Shown piece after piece: positions 1-6,104 of a DNA stretch of 6,593 nt. The position numbers and the translations under genes are program-made. The notes under the pieces were generated by a model. That model saw only the letters and a program-made list of their open reading frames with translations. It did no database searches and was not told the origin of the DNA. The stretch's first letter is position 1. Each line of letters begins with the position of its first letter. The DNA comes from Acidobacteriota bacterium. Its GTDB lineage: Bacteria > Acidobacteriota > Terriglobia > Terriglobales > Acidobacteriaceae. The stretch spans positions 1 through 6,593 of the forward strand of contig JAJZJJ010000169.1 in the NCBI GenBank assembly GCA_021810175.1, given 5' to 3'.

Positions 1-1
1 T

Positions 2-277
2 CTGAATGAGCTGCTGGCGCGGATCAACGCGGGCCAGGGCAGCCTTGGGATGCTGGCGAAGGATCCGAAATTCCAGGCGAAGCTGAACGACACTCTGACC
101 CAGATGGACACGCTGCTGCAGAACATGAACAGCGGCAAGGGAACGCTGGGGCAGCTGATGCAGAACCGGGCGCTCTACGATCACACCGACCAGGTGATGC
201 TGGAGACGAAGGGTCTGATGACCGAGATTCGCAGGAACCCCAAAAAGTATCTGACGATCCGCATGCGGATTTTCTAG
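2..277 (+). CDS. MCE/MlaD-family lipid-transport protein, C-terminal fragment
   Basis: The frame is open from base 2 to the TAG at 275-277 and gives the last 91 residues; the start and the MCE domain lie upstream of the window. The fragment holds two copies of a Gly-x-Gly-(Ser/Thr)-Leu-Gly-x-Leu motif (fragment residues 11-18 and 45-52, a 34-residue period). Each copy is followed by a helical, coiled-coil-like stretch. The end is basic and aromatic (NPKKYLTIRMRIF). Such GxGTLGxL repeats and an NPxKYL-type ending are typical of the helical tail of bacterial MlaD/MCE substrate-binding proteins. These are anchored in the inner membrane and work with an MlaE/MlaF-type ABC transporter to move phospholipids or other lipids across the periplasm. 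The transporter genes would be expected upstream, outside the window. No terminator is recognised directly after the stop. The family call is fairly sure; the lipid cargo is unknown. Confidence 0.85.
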   Translation: MNELLARINAGQGSLGMLAKDPKFQAKLNDTLTQMDTLLQNMNSGKGTLGQLMQNRALYDHTDQVMLETKGLMTEIRRNPKKYLTIRMRIF

Positions 278-690
278 GAGCCGGCCGGGCGGATGCCTGG
301 AACGCGGGCGGCGGTCCTGGTGGACTGCAGGGCCGCGCTGTGGCGGGCGAGCTGGTTCGGCCGCGGCGGATTCCGCGCGGCACAAAGTAGCGCGCTCATG
401 AGAAGATTGATCGTTATACGGGGCTTTGCGGTAGCTGTTGGCACAGATCCGGTACGAAACCGGAGAGATGAGCGAATGTGCGCGGCAGCGAGGTAGACCG
501 CTCCGTGCCCGGAGGGTTCCGGCCGGAAGGGCGGGATGGCGAGGGGGCGGCGAGGATTCCGGCTGAAGGCGAGATGAAGATGCCGCCGGAGACCACCGTG
601 CGGGACAGGAAGCGAACAACAACAGGCGGCGGGGCAGCGAAGGAATCGCGGCGCCGCCGCTGCGACCGGGAGCGGAGGGCCGGATTTCCG

Positions 691-711
691 TTTACAATTG
701 TCCGGTATCAT
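691..711 (+). promoter_or_regulatory. Weak promoter candidate for the lipoprotein operon
   Basis: This is an AT-rich island in a GC-rich leader. TATCAT at 706-711 matches 5 of 6 bases of the sigma-70 -10 consensus and lies about 52 bp before the ATG at 764. TTTACA at 691-696 resembles a -35 box but is only 9 bp from TATCAT, too close to pair with it, and no good hexamer is found 16-18 bp upstream. The call is therefore only a likely region for transcription start, not a defined promoter. Confidence 0.25.
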
Positions 712-752
712 CCCTACAGCTTGTCCAGAACGCCGCGGAGGCGAACTGGCGT

Positions 753-759
753 GAAGGAA
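753..759 (+). promoter_or_regulatory. Ribosome binding site of the first lipoprotein gene
   Basis: GAAGGAA lies four bases before the ATG at 764 (sequence GAAGGAAACGCATG). This purine-rich site supports the start that places a lysine-containing signal peptide at the N terminus. Confidence 0.7.
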
Positions 760-763
760 ACGC

Positions 764-2074
764 ATGAAGTTTCGGAATTTCGGCCGGGTCGCTCTGGCTC
801 TGGCGGCAACCCTTGCACTCACATTTGGGGCTGAGTCCTGCAACTATAACTACACCGAGGCGTATATCTTCATCACCGGTTCGCAGTACAACCAGGTTGG
901 GGCATACCGCGAAAGCAATAACGATGGTCAGTTGCGGCCGGAGGGCGTAATCAGCTCGGGCGGCAACGATCCTGTCCGTGCGGTGTTGCTGAACGGGGGG
1001 CGGTACCTGTACGTGCTGAACGAGGGCAAGCCGACGACCGACGCGTCGGGAAACATCACATGGTCGGGTGCGAACATCTCGCTGTTCAGCGTGGGTGGGC
1101 GCGGCAATCTGTCCTACCAGTATTCCTATTACAGCCAGGGAGAAGGTTCGTTCCGGATCGCGACGAGCATTGACGGGAGCTATCTGTACGTGCTGGACGA
1201 ATACCAGCCGGGGCCGACGCCGAATGTGACTCCGGGTTCGCCGACGCAGTCGGCGGCGTATCCGTGCTGGGATTCCACGGACCATGTTTACCGGCCGGAA
1301 GGCGACATCACGGTGTTCAAGGTGGATCCGTCGACGGGCCGCCTGTTCCTGCTGCAGAACCTGCAGCAGCAGAACGCGCAGGGGACGCCGCTCACGTATT
1401 TCCCGCTGGGGTGCGGTCCGATCGATTTCAAGCTGGACTCGAACTACCTGTATACGGGCGAATCGTATGATCCGGCGACGAATCAGCACCAGGTGGTCTA
1501 TGCGTATGCGGCCAGCGCCACGAACGGTCAGCTGACGCAGGTTCCGGGGGGCTCGCAGCCGATCGGGACCACGTCGATGAGCTATCTGGGGGTTAGTGCG
1601 AACGGCCTGTGGCTGTACGTGCTGGACAACGGATCGAACGAGATTTATACCTTCTCGCCGGGTGCGAACGGGCTGCTGTCGGCGGCGACGGGCGGCGCCG
1701 TCGCGAACAATGCGACCACGGCGGGCATGGATGCGATGACGACGGACAGCCAGACGAAGTATCTGTACGTCGCGAATACGCAGTCGCCTGGGCTGAACCA
1801 GTCCACCAGCGCGCTGTCCATCTTTAACGTCACGCCGGGAACGGGACAGCTGACCCCGTCGACGCCGCCGACGTATGGGGTGGGATCGACGCCGGTGTGC
1901 GTGTTTGAAGATCCATCGCACCAGTACATGTACACGGCCGATGCGGGCAGCAGCACGGTGACTGGCGCAGCGTACGATCCGCTGACCGGGAACCTGCGCA
2001 ATCTGACCAAGGGGTCGACCTGGAACGTAGTGGGTACGCCGACGTGGTGCCTGTATAGCTCCAACACATACTGA
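764..2074 (+). CDS. Lactonase-like seven-bladed beta-propeller lipoprotein, copy 1
   Basis: The gene encodes 436 residues and is the first of three tandem paralogs. Residues 1-25 form a Sec signal peptide (basic MKFRNFGR, then an Ala/Leu core) ending at Cys26, the presumed lipidation site. The lipobox (A-E-S-C) is weak because Glu at -2 is unusual. Seven YLYV-type strands mark the blades: residues 34-37, 81-84, 140-143, 228-231, 283-286, 333-336 and 388-391. This agrees with a seven-bladed propeller of the lactonase-like/YVTN type. Besides Cys26 there are exactly four cysteines (168, 217, 379, 429), as in the two following genes. An insertion in blade 3 (about 147-180, Pro/Thr/Ser-rich) carries Cys168. 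The product should be a membrane-anchored protein outside the cytoplasm. No catalytic residues can be assigned, so lactonase activity is not claimed. It is clearly the most diverged copy; its stop is 20 bp before the chosen start of copy 2, which indicates co-transcription. Confidence 0.88.
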   Translation: MKFRNFGRVALALAATLALTFGAESCNYNYTEAYIFITGSQYNQVGAYRESNNDGQLRPEGVISSGGNDPVRAVLLNGGRYLYVLNEGKPTTDASGNITWSGANISLFSVGGRGNLSYQYSYYSQGEGSFRIATSIDGSYLYVLDEYQPGPTPNVTPGSPTQSAAYPCWDSTDHVYRPEGDITVFKVDPSTGRLFLLQNLQQQNAQGTPLTYFPLGCGPIDFKLDSNYLYTGESYDPATNQHQVVYAYAASATNGQLTQVPGGSQPIGTTSMSYLGVSANGLWLYVLDNGSNEIYTFSPGANGLLSAATGGAVANNATTAGMDAMTTDSQTKYLYVANTQSPGLNQSTSALSIFNVTPGTGQLTPSTPPTYGVGSTPVCVFEDPSHQYMYTADAGSSTVTGAAYDPLTGNLRNLTKGSTWNVVGTPTWCLYSSNTY

Positions 2075-2081
2075 TGCGAGC

Positions 2082-2091
2082 AGGAATGGAG
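2082..2091 (+). promoter_or_regulatory. Ribosome binding site deciding the start of lipoprotein copy 2
   Basis: AGGA at 2082-2085 is nine bases from the ATG at 2095; GGAG at 2088-2091 is only three bases away and less likely to be used. The earlier in-frame ATG at 2074, overlapping the previous stop (ATGA), would put seven extra residues before the signal peptide. The 2095 start gives Cys26, the same position as in both paralogs. Confidence 0.6.
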
Positions 2092-2094
2092 TCG

Positions 2095-3372
2095 ATGAAG
2101 TTGAGCCAATTGGCAAAGCGGCTGCTGGCGGTCGCGTCCACCGTGGGACTGGCGCTGTTGATTACCTCGTGCGGCGCCAGCAACACGATCGATTTTATAT
2201 ACGTCACCGCCAACCAGCAGGACCCGGGCAAGATCAACGCGTATCAGGTGGACTCGGTGTCGGGAGCGCTGTACCAGATTCCCGATTCTCCGTACTCGTC
2301 CGGGGGGCGCAATCCTGTTTACGACGTGACCACGCCCAACGGCAACTTCCTGTATGTGGCGAACCACGACGACAACACGATTGTGGAGTTTGCCATTGGT
2401 ATCGACGGTAAGCTGTATCCGCTGCAGACGGTCAACACGCCGGGCACGGAGCCGGTGGCCCTGGCGATGAACCCGTCGGGCACATACCTGTACGTTCTGG
2501 ACTACTATGCGCCGGCGGCGCCGGGGCAGGCGTCTTATACGGATCTGAATCCCGGGCCGGGCGCCGTGATGGTGATGCCGATCGATCAGAAGAACGGCCA
2601 CCTGGGAGCGGCGCTGACGGTGGGCACGGCCAATTACTGGGACGTGCAGTGTTTCCCCACCAACCTGGCGGTGACGCCGGACGGCGGATATCTGTATGTG
2701 ACCAACACGAACTCGGTGGTGGTGACCAGCTCGCCGCCTGTAACGGGCACGGTGCCCACGCGGCCCACAGCCTGCCCGGATTCCGGAACCGTATCCGGCT
2801 TTAAGGTGGACGGAACGACAACCGGTGGAGCGCAGACGGTCACAGGGCTGACGCCCATCGCGGGCAGTCCGTTCGGCGCGGGCGCCGGTGCGGGGCCGAC
2901 CGGTATTATTGCCGATCCCGATAACGCGGCGCTTTACGTAACAGACGGGATTCGGAACCTGCTGGATACGTACACGATTGGCTCCGGAGGGGTGCTCAGT
3001 CTGGCGTCGCAGGTGGCTACAGGGACCATGCCGATGGGCGCGCTGGTGGTCAACACCGGCAGTACGGGCAAATACCTGTATGTCACCAACTATCAGGACG
3101 GATCGATCAGCTCCTACTCGCTCAATACGGGGACTCCGGTACCGCTGACGACCACCAGTTCGGGAGCGTCGGGTCCGTTATGTCTCCTCGTCGATCCCGA
3201 GACCAGCCGGCTCATGTACATTGCCGACTATACAGGGAACCAGGTGGGCGGACTGTTGCTGGATCCGACGACGGGAGGGTTGATTACGAATATGAATCAG
3301 CCTTATCCGACGGCGGGACAGCCGACCTGTGTGGCGGGAGTAGCGCACCCCGGAAACCCGCAGGGGCTGTAG
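2095..3372 (+). CDS. Lactonase-like seven-bladed beta-propeller lipoprotein, copy 2
   Basis: The gene encodes 425 residues from the ATG at 2095; in-frame ATGs at 2074 and 2086 are possible but less likely. The signal peptide (MKLSQLAKR, then a Leu/Ala/Val core) ends in a good lipobox I-T-S-C with Cys26. The seven blade strands are at residues 34-37, 85-88, 131-134, 199-202, 279-282, 327-330 and 373-376. Four further cysteines lie at 186, 227, 363 and 412. It is close to copy 3: both share NPGPG near 152-156, QCFP at 185-188, TNTNSVVVT at 203-211, PIAGSPF at 254-260 and a C-terminal QPYP...G.PTCV. The cysteine spacings, 41 and 49 residues, are identical in both. The protein is predicted to be exported and lipid-anchored, with the propeller outside the cytoplasm. 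Its ligand or enzymatic role is unknown; the lactonase-family fold assignment comes from repeat pattern and length only. It is the middle gene of the probable operon. Confidence 0.9.
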   Translation: MKLSQLAKRLLAVASTVGLALLITSCGASNTIDFIYVTANQQDPGKINAYQVDSVSGALYQIPDSPYSSGGRNPVYDVTTPNGNFLYVANHDDNTIVEFAIGIDGKLYPLQTVNTPGTEPVALAMNPSGTYLYVLDYYAPAAPGQASYTDLNPGPGAVMVMPIDQKNGHLGAALTVGTANYWDVQCFPTNLAVTPDGGYLYVTNTNSVVVTSSPPVTGTVPTRPTACPDSGTVSGFKVDGTTTGGAQTVTGLTPIAGSPFGAGAGAGPTGIIADPDNAALYVTDGIRNLLDTYTIGSGGVLSLASQVATGTMPMGALVVNTGSTGKYLYVTNYQDGSISSYSLNTGTPVPLTTTSSGASGPLCLLVDPETSRLMYIADYTGNQVGGLLLDPTTGGLITNMNQPYPTAGQPTCVAGVAHPGNPQGL

Positions 3373-3463
3373 GCGGGAACCGATGGCGGAATGCATGCAG
3401 GATTTCCATGATGGGAAGGGAACGATCCCGAAACTTGGCTCCCGTGAGGGACGAAGGAAGAGC
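3373..3463 (+). other. 91-bp gap inside the lipoprotein operon
   Basis: The gap between copies 2 and 3 holds two tiny dyads, GGGA-ACGA-TCCC (3418-3429) and TCCC-GTGA-GGGA (3440-3451), which could also pair with each other. There is no T-run, so neither is a convincing terminator, and no clear promoter is seen. An in-frame ATG at 3383 would extend copy 3 by 27 hydrophilic residues ahead of its signal peptide and is not favoured. Confidence 0.4.
3453..3460 (+). promoter_or_regulatory. Ribosome binding site deciding the start of lipoprotein copy 3
   Basis: GAAGGAAG lies three bases before the ATG at 3464. It closely resembles the site before copy 1 (GAAGGAA). It supports the 3464 start over the ATG at 3383. 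Confidence 0.7.
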
Positions 3464-4729
3464 ATGAAGTTGAAGAGAATCGGCCAGGGGCTTCTGGCAT
3501 CGGCAGCGAGCGTGGCAATCGCGTTGGGGACCACCTCATGCAATCCGAGCCACACCATCGACTATGTGTATGTCACGTCCAACACTTCCAGCAGCGGGAA
3601 CTCCGGGCAGGTGGTCGCGTACCACGTCGATTCGCAGTCGGGCGTGCTGACTGAAGTGACCGGATCGCCGTACTCCTCGGACGGCGCGAACCCGGTGGCG
3701 GAGGTGGCTGCGCCGAACCAGCAGCACCTGTATGTGGCCAATCACGACAGCAACAACATTGCCGTCCTTGCCGTGAACACGGACGGATCGCTGGCCAACT
3801 TCAAGACCTATACAACGCCGGGCCTGGAGCCTGTGGCCATGGCCATGAACCAGGCGGGGACGCTGCTGTTCGTGGTGGACTATTACCAGGCGGGCTACAG
3901 CGACGCGAATCCCGGGCCGGGCGAGCTGCTGACCTATCCGATCAACGCGGATGGCTCTCTGGGTTCGCCGATCGTGAATGGCGGGATGGCGTACATGCCG
4001 CTGCAGTGCTTCCCGGCGGACGTTGCGGTGTCTCCAAATGACAATTATGTCTACGTGACGAACACGAATTCGGTGGTGGTGACGACGTCCGCGCCGACGA
4101 CCGCCGCGCTGCCGAAGACGCCGGCCGGATGCCCGGTGCAGGGCACGATTTCCGGCTACTCGATTGCGGCCAACGGTGCGCTGACGCCGATCGCCGGAAG
4201 CCCGTTTTCGGCGGGAACGACGCCGACCGGGATGGCGATCGATCCGACCAGCCGCTTCCTGTATGCGACCGACAGCATTCAGAACGAGCTGATCGCGTAT
4301 GACATTCAGACCGGTGGAGTGCTCTATCCGCTGAACAATGGGCCGTTTGCCACAGGGACTTTCCCGGTGGATGTGGTGGTGGATCCGCGGGACCAGTACA
4401 TTTACGTCACCAACTACAACTCGGCGGACATCAGCCAGTACACGCTTTCGCTGGCGACGGGGACGCCTTCGGCAGCCGCAACACCGACGCATCCTTCGGG
4501 CGCGCCTGGGCCCACCTGCATTGCGATTGATCCGGCGCTGGGCCGATTCGTGTACACATCGGATTACCTTGGGTCGTATCTGGGCGGGGCGCTGCTGAAT
4601 CCGAACACGGGATTGCTGAGCGAAACTCAGCTGCAGCCGTATCCGATCAATGGAAAACCGACCTGCGTTGCGGTGATTCCGCACGGCAACCACGCGACGG
4701 AATATGTATCGCCTGTGGCGGGGCAGTAA
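3464..4729 (+). CDS. Lactonase-like seven-bladed beta-propeller lipoprotein, copy 3
   Basis: The gene encodes 421 residues and is the last of the three. The start at 3464 is chosen because the signal peptide begins MKLKRIGQG and the ribosome site is directly upstream. Cys26 sits in T-T-S-C, an acceptable lipobox. The seven blade strands are at residues 34-37, 88-91, 134-137, 195-198, 266-269, 312-315 and 362-365. Cysteines at 182, 223, 352 and 401 match copy 2 in spacing (41 and 49). The insertion after blade strand 4 (TNTNSVVVT, about 199-223) ends in the second of these cysteines and is shared with copy 2. The C terminus extends about ten residues beyond the corresponding PTCV segment and is Ala/Gly/Val-rich. 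The expected location is membrane-anchored and extracytoplasmic. Function is unknown; a lactonase-type activity is only a fold-based possibility. A strong terminator follows 30 bp after the stop. Confidence 0.9.
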   Translation: MKLKRIGQGLLASAASVAIALGTTSCNPSHTIDYVYVTSNTSSSGNSGQVVAYHVDSQSGVLTEVTGSPYSSDGANPVAEVAAPNQQHLYVANHDSNNIAVLAVNTDGSLANFKTYTTPGLEPVAMAMNQAGTLLFVVDYYQAGYSDANPGPGELLTYPINADGSLGSPIVNGGMAYMPLQCFPADVAVSPNDNYVYVTNTNSVVVTTSAPTTAALPKTPAGCPVQGTISGYSIAANGALTPIAGSPFSAGTTPTGMAIDPTSRFLYATDSIQNELIAYDIQTGGVLYPLNNGPFATGTFPVDVVVDPRDQYIYVTNYNSADISQYTLSLATGTPSAAATPTHPSGAPGPTCIAIDPALGRFVYTSDYLGSYLGGALLNPNTGLLSETQLQPYPINGKPTCVAVIPHGNHATEYVSPVAGQ

Positions 4730-4759
4730 GCCGGGCAGGAAAAACCAACTGAAGCACAG

Positions 4760-4785
4760 AAGGCCGCCAGCAATGGCGGCCTTTT
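4760..4785 (+). terminator. Intrinsic terminator of the lipoprotein operon
   Basis: There is a perfect 9-bp stem, AAGGCCGCC (4760-4768) with GGCGGCCTT (4775-4783), around the six-base loop AGCAAT. The run TTTT (4782-4785) closes it. It lies 30 bp after the stop of copy 3. The U-run is short but the GC-rich stem is strong, so a Rho-independent terminator is well supported. The A-rich 5' side might give some activity in the other direction. Confidence 0.88.
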
Positions 4786-4925
4786 GCATTGGTGCGCCCT
4801 GCGCGGTGCGACCCGCGCGGTTCCTGCCGAAGCCGGGCCGGCAAAAGTCTGCGACAGGACGGAAGGGGCCGGCTCACCGCCCCGCGATGGGGGCGGGCTT
4901 CGCCAGCCAGCGCTCCGACGCTCGG
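4786..4925. other. GC-rich spacer between two terminators
   Basis: This interval separates the ends of two convergent transcription units. It contains a GC-rich hairpin, CCGCCCC (4877-4883) with GGGGCGG (4890-4896). No gene or RNA family is recognised. Reading frames that cross it are Arg/Pro/Gly-rich and run into the antisense strand of the next gene. Confidence 0.5.
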
Positions 4926-4969
4926 AGGCAAAACAAAACCCCGCCAGGTGGCAGGGTTCTGTTTTGCCT
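4926..4969 (-). terminator. Long terminator hairpin of the YncE-like gene
   Basis: Two 20-base arms (4926-4945 and 4950-4969) flank a four-base loop. Eighteen positions are Watson-Crick pairs. The other two (4936/4959 and 4942/4953) are A-C mismatches in plus-strand RNA but G-U wobbles in minus-strand RNA. On the minus strand the stem is therefore unbroken, and it ends in GGGGTTTTGTTTTG. It starts 34 bp past the stop of the minus-strand gene. The T-rich right arm on the plus strand could give it weak bidirectional activity. Confidence 0.85.
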
Positions 4970-5003
4970 TCAGGTTCGACGGCGGGCCAGTGCCGGCAAC
5001 GCA

Positions 5004-6041
5004 CTATTTGCCGACGACGATGACCTGAAAGCTGCCGGGAAGGATCGAGGGCCAGCGATGCGGGTTTTGGGGAGTGGCGGGAGGCCGGGGGCCGAATTTC
5101 GCCGTCACCAGGTAGAGGTGGGAACCATCCGGCGCCAGGGCCATGGTGCGAGCGCCCATCTCGGTGTGCAGATTCTGCACCACGGTGTAGCGATCCGGCG
5201 AGTCCTCGCGAACCACGGTGAGCGTGCCGCTGCCGCCATTGGAGCTGAAGGCGAATTGGTCGGCTGCGGAGAAACGGGCGGCGTCGGGACCCTCGCCGAT
5301 GGCCGGCGTGGCGACAACTTTGCCATTCCGATCGTCGACGACCGCCATCATCCCGTTGTGGCAGACGGAGAAGAGCCGGTTGTGGGCGGGATCGATGGCA
5401 AGCCCGGAGGGATGCTGGCAGGGAGCCAGCGACCAGGTGTTGACCAGCTTGCGCGTGCGTGCGTTGAAGTGCACGATCTGGCTGGTGCTGGCAATGTTGT
5501 CGAAGACGTCGCCACGGCCGTCGGCAACCGGAAACTCGGGCCTTCCGGGCAGCTGAATGGTGGCGACTAAGGTGTTGGTCTTTGTGGAGATGACGCTGAC
5601 GGTGTTGCTGCCGCCGTCGAAGGCCCACACGGTTTTCGTGACCGGCTCAAAGACGGCGCCATCGGGGTGATTGCCGACCGGGATCCGCTTGACGATTTTG
5701 TCGGTGCGGCGGTTGAAGACGGCCACCTGGTTGGCTCCGCCGTCGGTGATGTAGCCGTGGATGCCATCGCTCGAAAAGACCACGCAGTGGATGCCGTGCA
5801 GACCGGTGACGGCCCCCAGCTTCTTTCCGGTGGTGGTGCTGACGATGTCCACGCGATCGCCGTGGGTGAGGTAAAGCTTGTGGGTGTGGGGCGCGATGGT
5901 CATGTAGTCCCAGAATCCCGAGCCGCCGATTTTCCAGACATGCTCGACGTGAAACGGGCCCTGGGCGCGCAGCGACGACGGCGCGAGAACCAGCGCGCAG
6001 AGAGCCACGGCGGGCGCAAGGCGACGGAGAAGTTTCTTCAC
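5004..6041 (-). CDS. Exported YncE/YVTN-family beta-propeller protein
   Basis: The gene encodes 345 residues from a GTG start (bases 6041-6039). An AAGGAG ribosome site lies nine bases upstream, and the start is followed directly by a signal peptide (MKKLLRRLAP, hydrophobic core about 9-22, likely cleavage near LRA-Q at 26/27). The frame stays open upstream to an ATG at 6320, but that stretch has no protein character and would bury the signal peptide. The mature part shows repeated propeller strands such as KLYLTH (55-60), GYITDGGANQVAVFN (96-110), VWAFDGGSNTVSVIS (138-152), LFSVCHNG (223-230) and HLYLVT (308-313). Each strand is followed by a turn and a conserved gly/asp pattern, as in YncE-like seven-bladed propellers. 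There is no lipobox, so it is probably a soluble periplasmic or secreted protein, unlike the three lipoproteins convergent to it. Cysteines occur at 15, 86, 208 and 227. Its role is unknown; no enzymatic motif is visible. Confidence 0.9.
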   Translation of the reverse strand: MKKLLRRLAPAVALCALVLAPSSLRAQGPFHVEHVWKIGGSGFWDYMTIAPHTHKLYLTHGDRVDIVSTTTGKKLGAVTGLHGIHCVVFSSDGIHGYITDGGANQVAVFNRRTDKIVKRIPVGNHPDGAVFEPVTKTVWAFDGGSNTVSVISTKTNTLVATIQLPGRPEFPVADGRGDVFDNIASTSQIVHFNARTRKLVNTWSLAPCQHPSGLAIDPAHNRLFSVCHNGMMAVVDDRNGKVVATPAIGEGPDAARFSAADQFAFSSNGGSGTLTVVREDSPDRYTVVQNLHTEMGARTMALAPDGSHLYLVTAKFGPRPPATPQNPHRWPSILPGSFQVIVVGK

Positions 6042-6050
6042 AGCAGCGTG

Positions 6051-6056
6051 CTCCTT
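6051..6056 (-). promoter_or_regulatory. Ribosome binding site that decides the GTG start
   Basis: The minus strand reads AAGGAG, nine bases before GTG at 6041. It is a near-perfect Shine-Dalgarno sequence and is the main reason for choosing a GTG start over the far upstream ATG. Confidence 0.85.
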
Positions 6057-6072
6057 TTGAAATAAAACGCGC

Positions 6073-6104
6073 CCCAAGGATAATTCAGAAAACTGAAGAT
6101 TGGG
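6073..6104. repeat. Nested inverted repeat overlapping the YncE-like promoter
   Basis: The inner dyad is TTCAG-AAAA-CTGAA (6084-6097). The outer arms are CCCAA (6073-6077) and TTGGG (6100-6104). The inner dyad falls within the spacer of the candidate promoter and touches its -10 box, a typical place for a repressor operator. The outer arms are not equally spaced from the inner ones (6 and 2 bases), so a single folded hairpin would have a bulge. Confidence 0.4.

Larger units (their letters stand above)
278..763. other. 486-bp intergenic region without a convincing gene
   Basis: Possible reading frames here (for example + frames from 293 and 478) give Arg/Gly/Pro-rich, low-complexity products with no recognisable domain, and the second runs into the next gene in a different frame, so none is called. 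The stretch contains an imperfect direct repeat (512-538 and 552-576), a 12-bp palindrome TTCCGGCCGGAA (517-528), a small hairpin CCGGT-ACGAA-ACCGG (449-463), and a GC-only palindrome GCGGCGCCGC (648-657). The only AT-richer patches are near 401-430 and 684-711. No tRNA, rRNA or riboswitch class was recognised by eye. It separates the MCE gene from the lipoprotein operon and presumably holds that operon's promoter and 5' leader. Confidence 0.6.

Noticed and set aside
441..480. Possible riboswitch around the CCGGT-ACGAA-ACCGG hairpin
   Set aside because: I compared it by eye with glycine, cobalamin, TPP, SAM and c-di-GMP cores and saw no match; a single 5-bp stem is not enough.
293..496. 67-codon plus-strand frame after the MCE gene
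   Set aside because: There is no ribosome site, domain or membrane/signal pattern, and the composition looks like translated non-coding GC-rich DNA.
478..834. 118-codon plus-strand frame before copy 1
   Set aside because: The product is Arg/Gly/Glu-rich low complexity, has no ribosome site, and overlaps the signal peptide of copy 1 in another frame.
692..2116. 474-codon open frame on the minus strand opposite lipoprotein copy 1
   Set aside because: The product is extremely Arg-rich with no domain and lies exactly antisense to a gene with signal peptide and propeller repeats; it is a by-product of GC-rich codon use. The long minus frames at 1645-2601, 3536-4789 and 4627-5628 are rejected for the same reason.
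3418..3451. Two small hairpins between copies 2 and 3 as an internal terminator or attenuator
   Set aside because: The stems are only four pairs and there is no T-run, so they are within chance expectation.
4704..5570. 288-codon plus-strand frame antisense to the YncE-like gene
   Set aside because: It crosses both terminators and its product has no propeller or other domain; the minus strand encodes a clear exported propeller.
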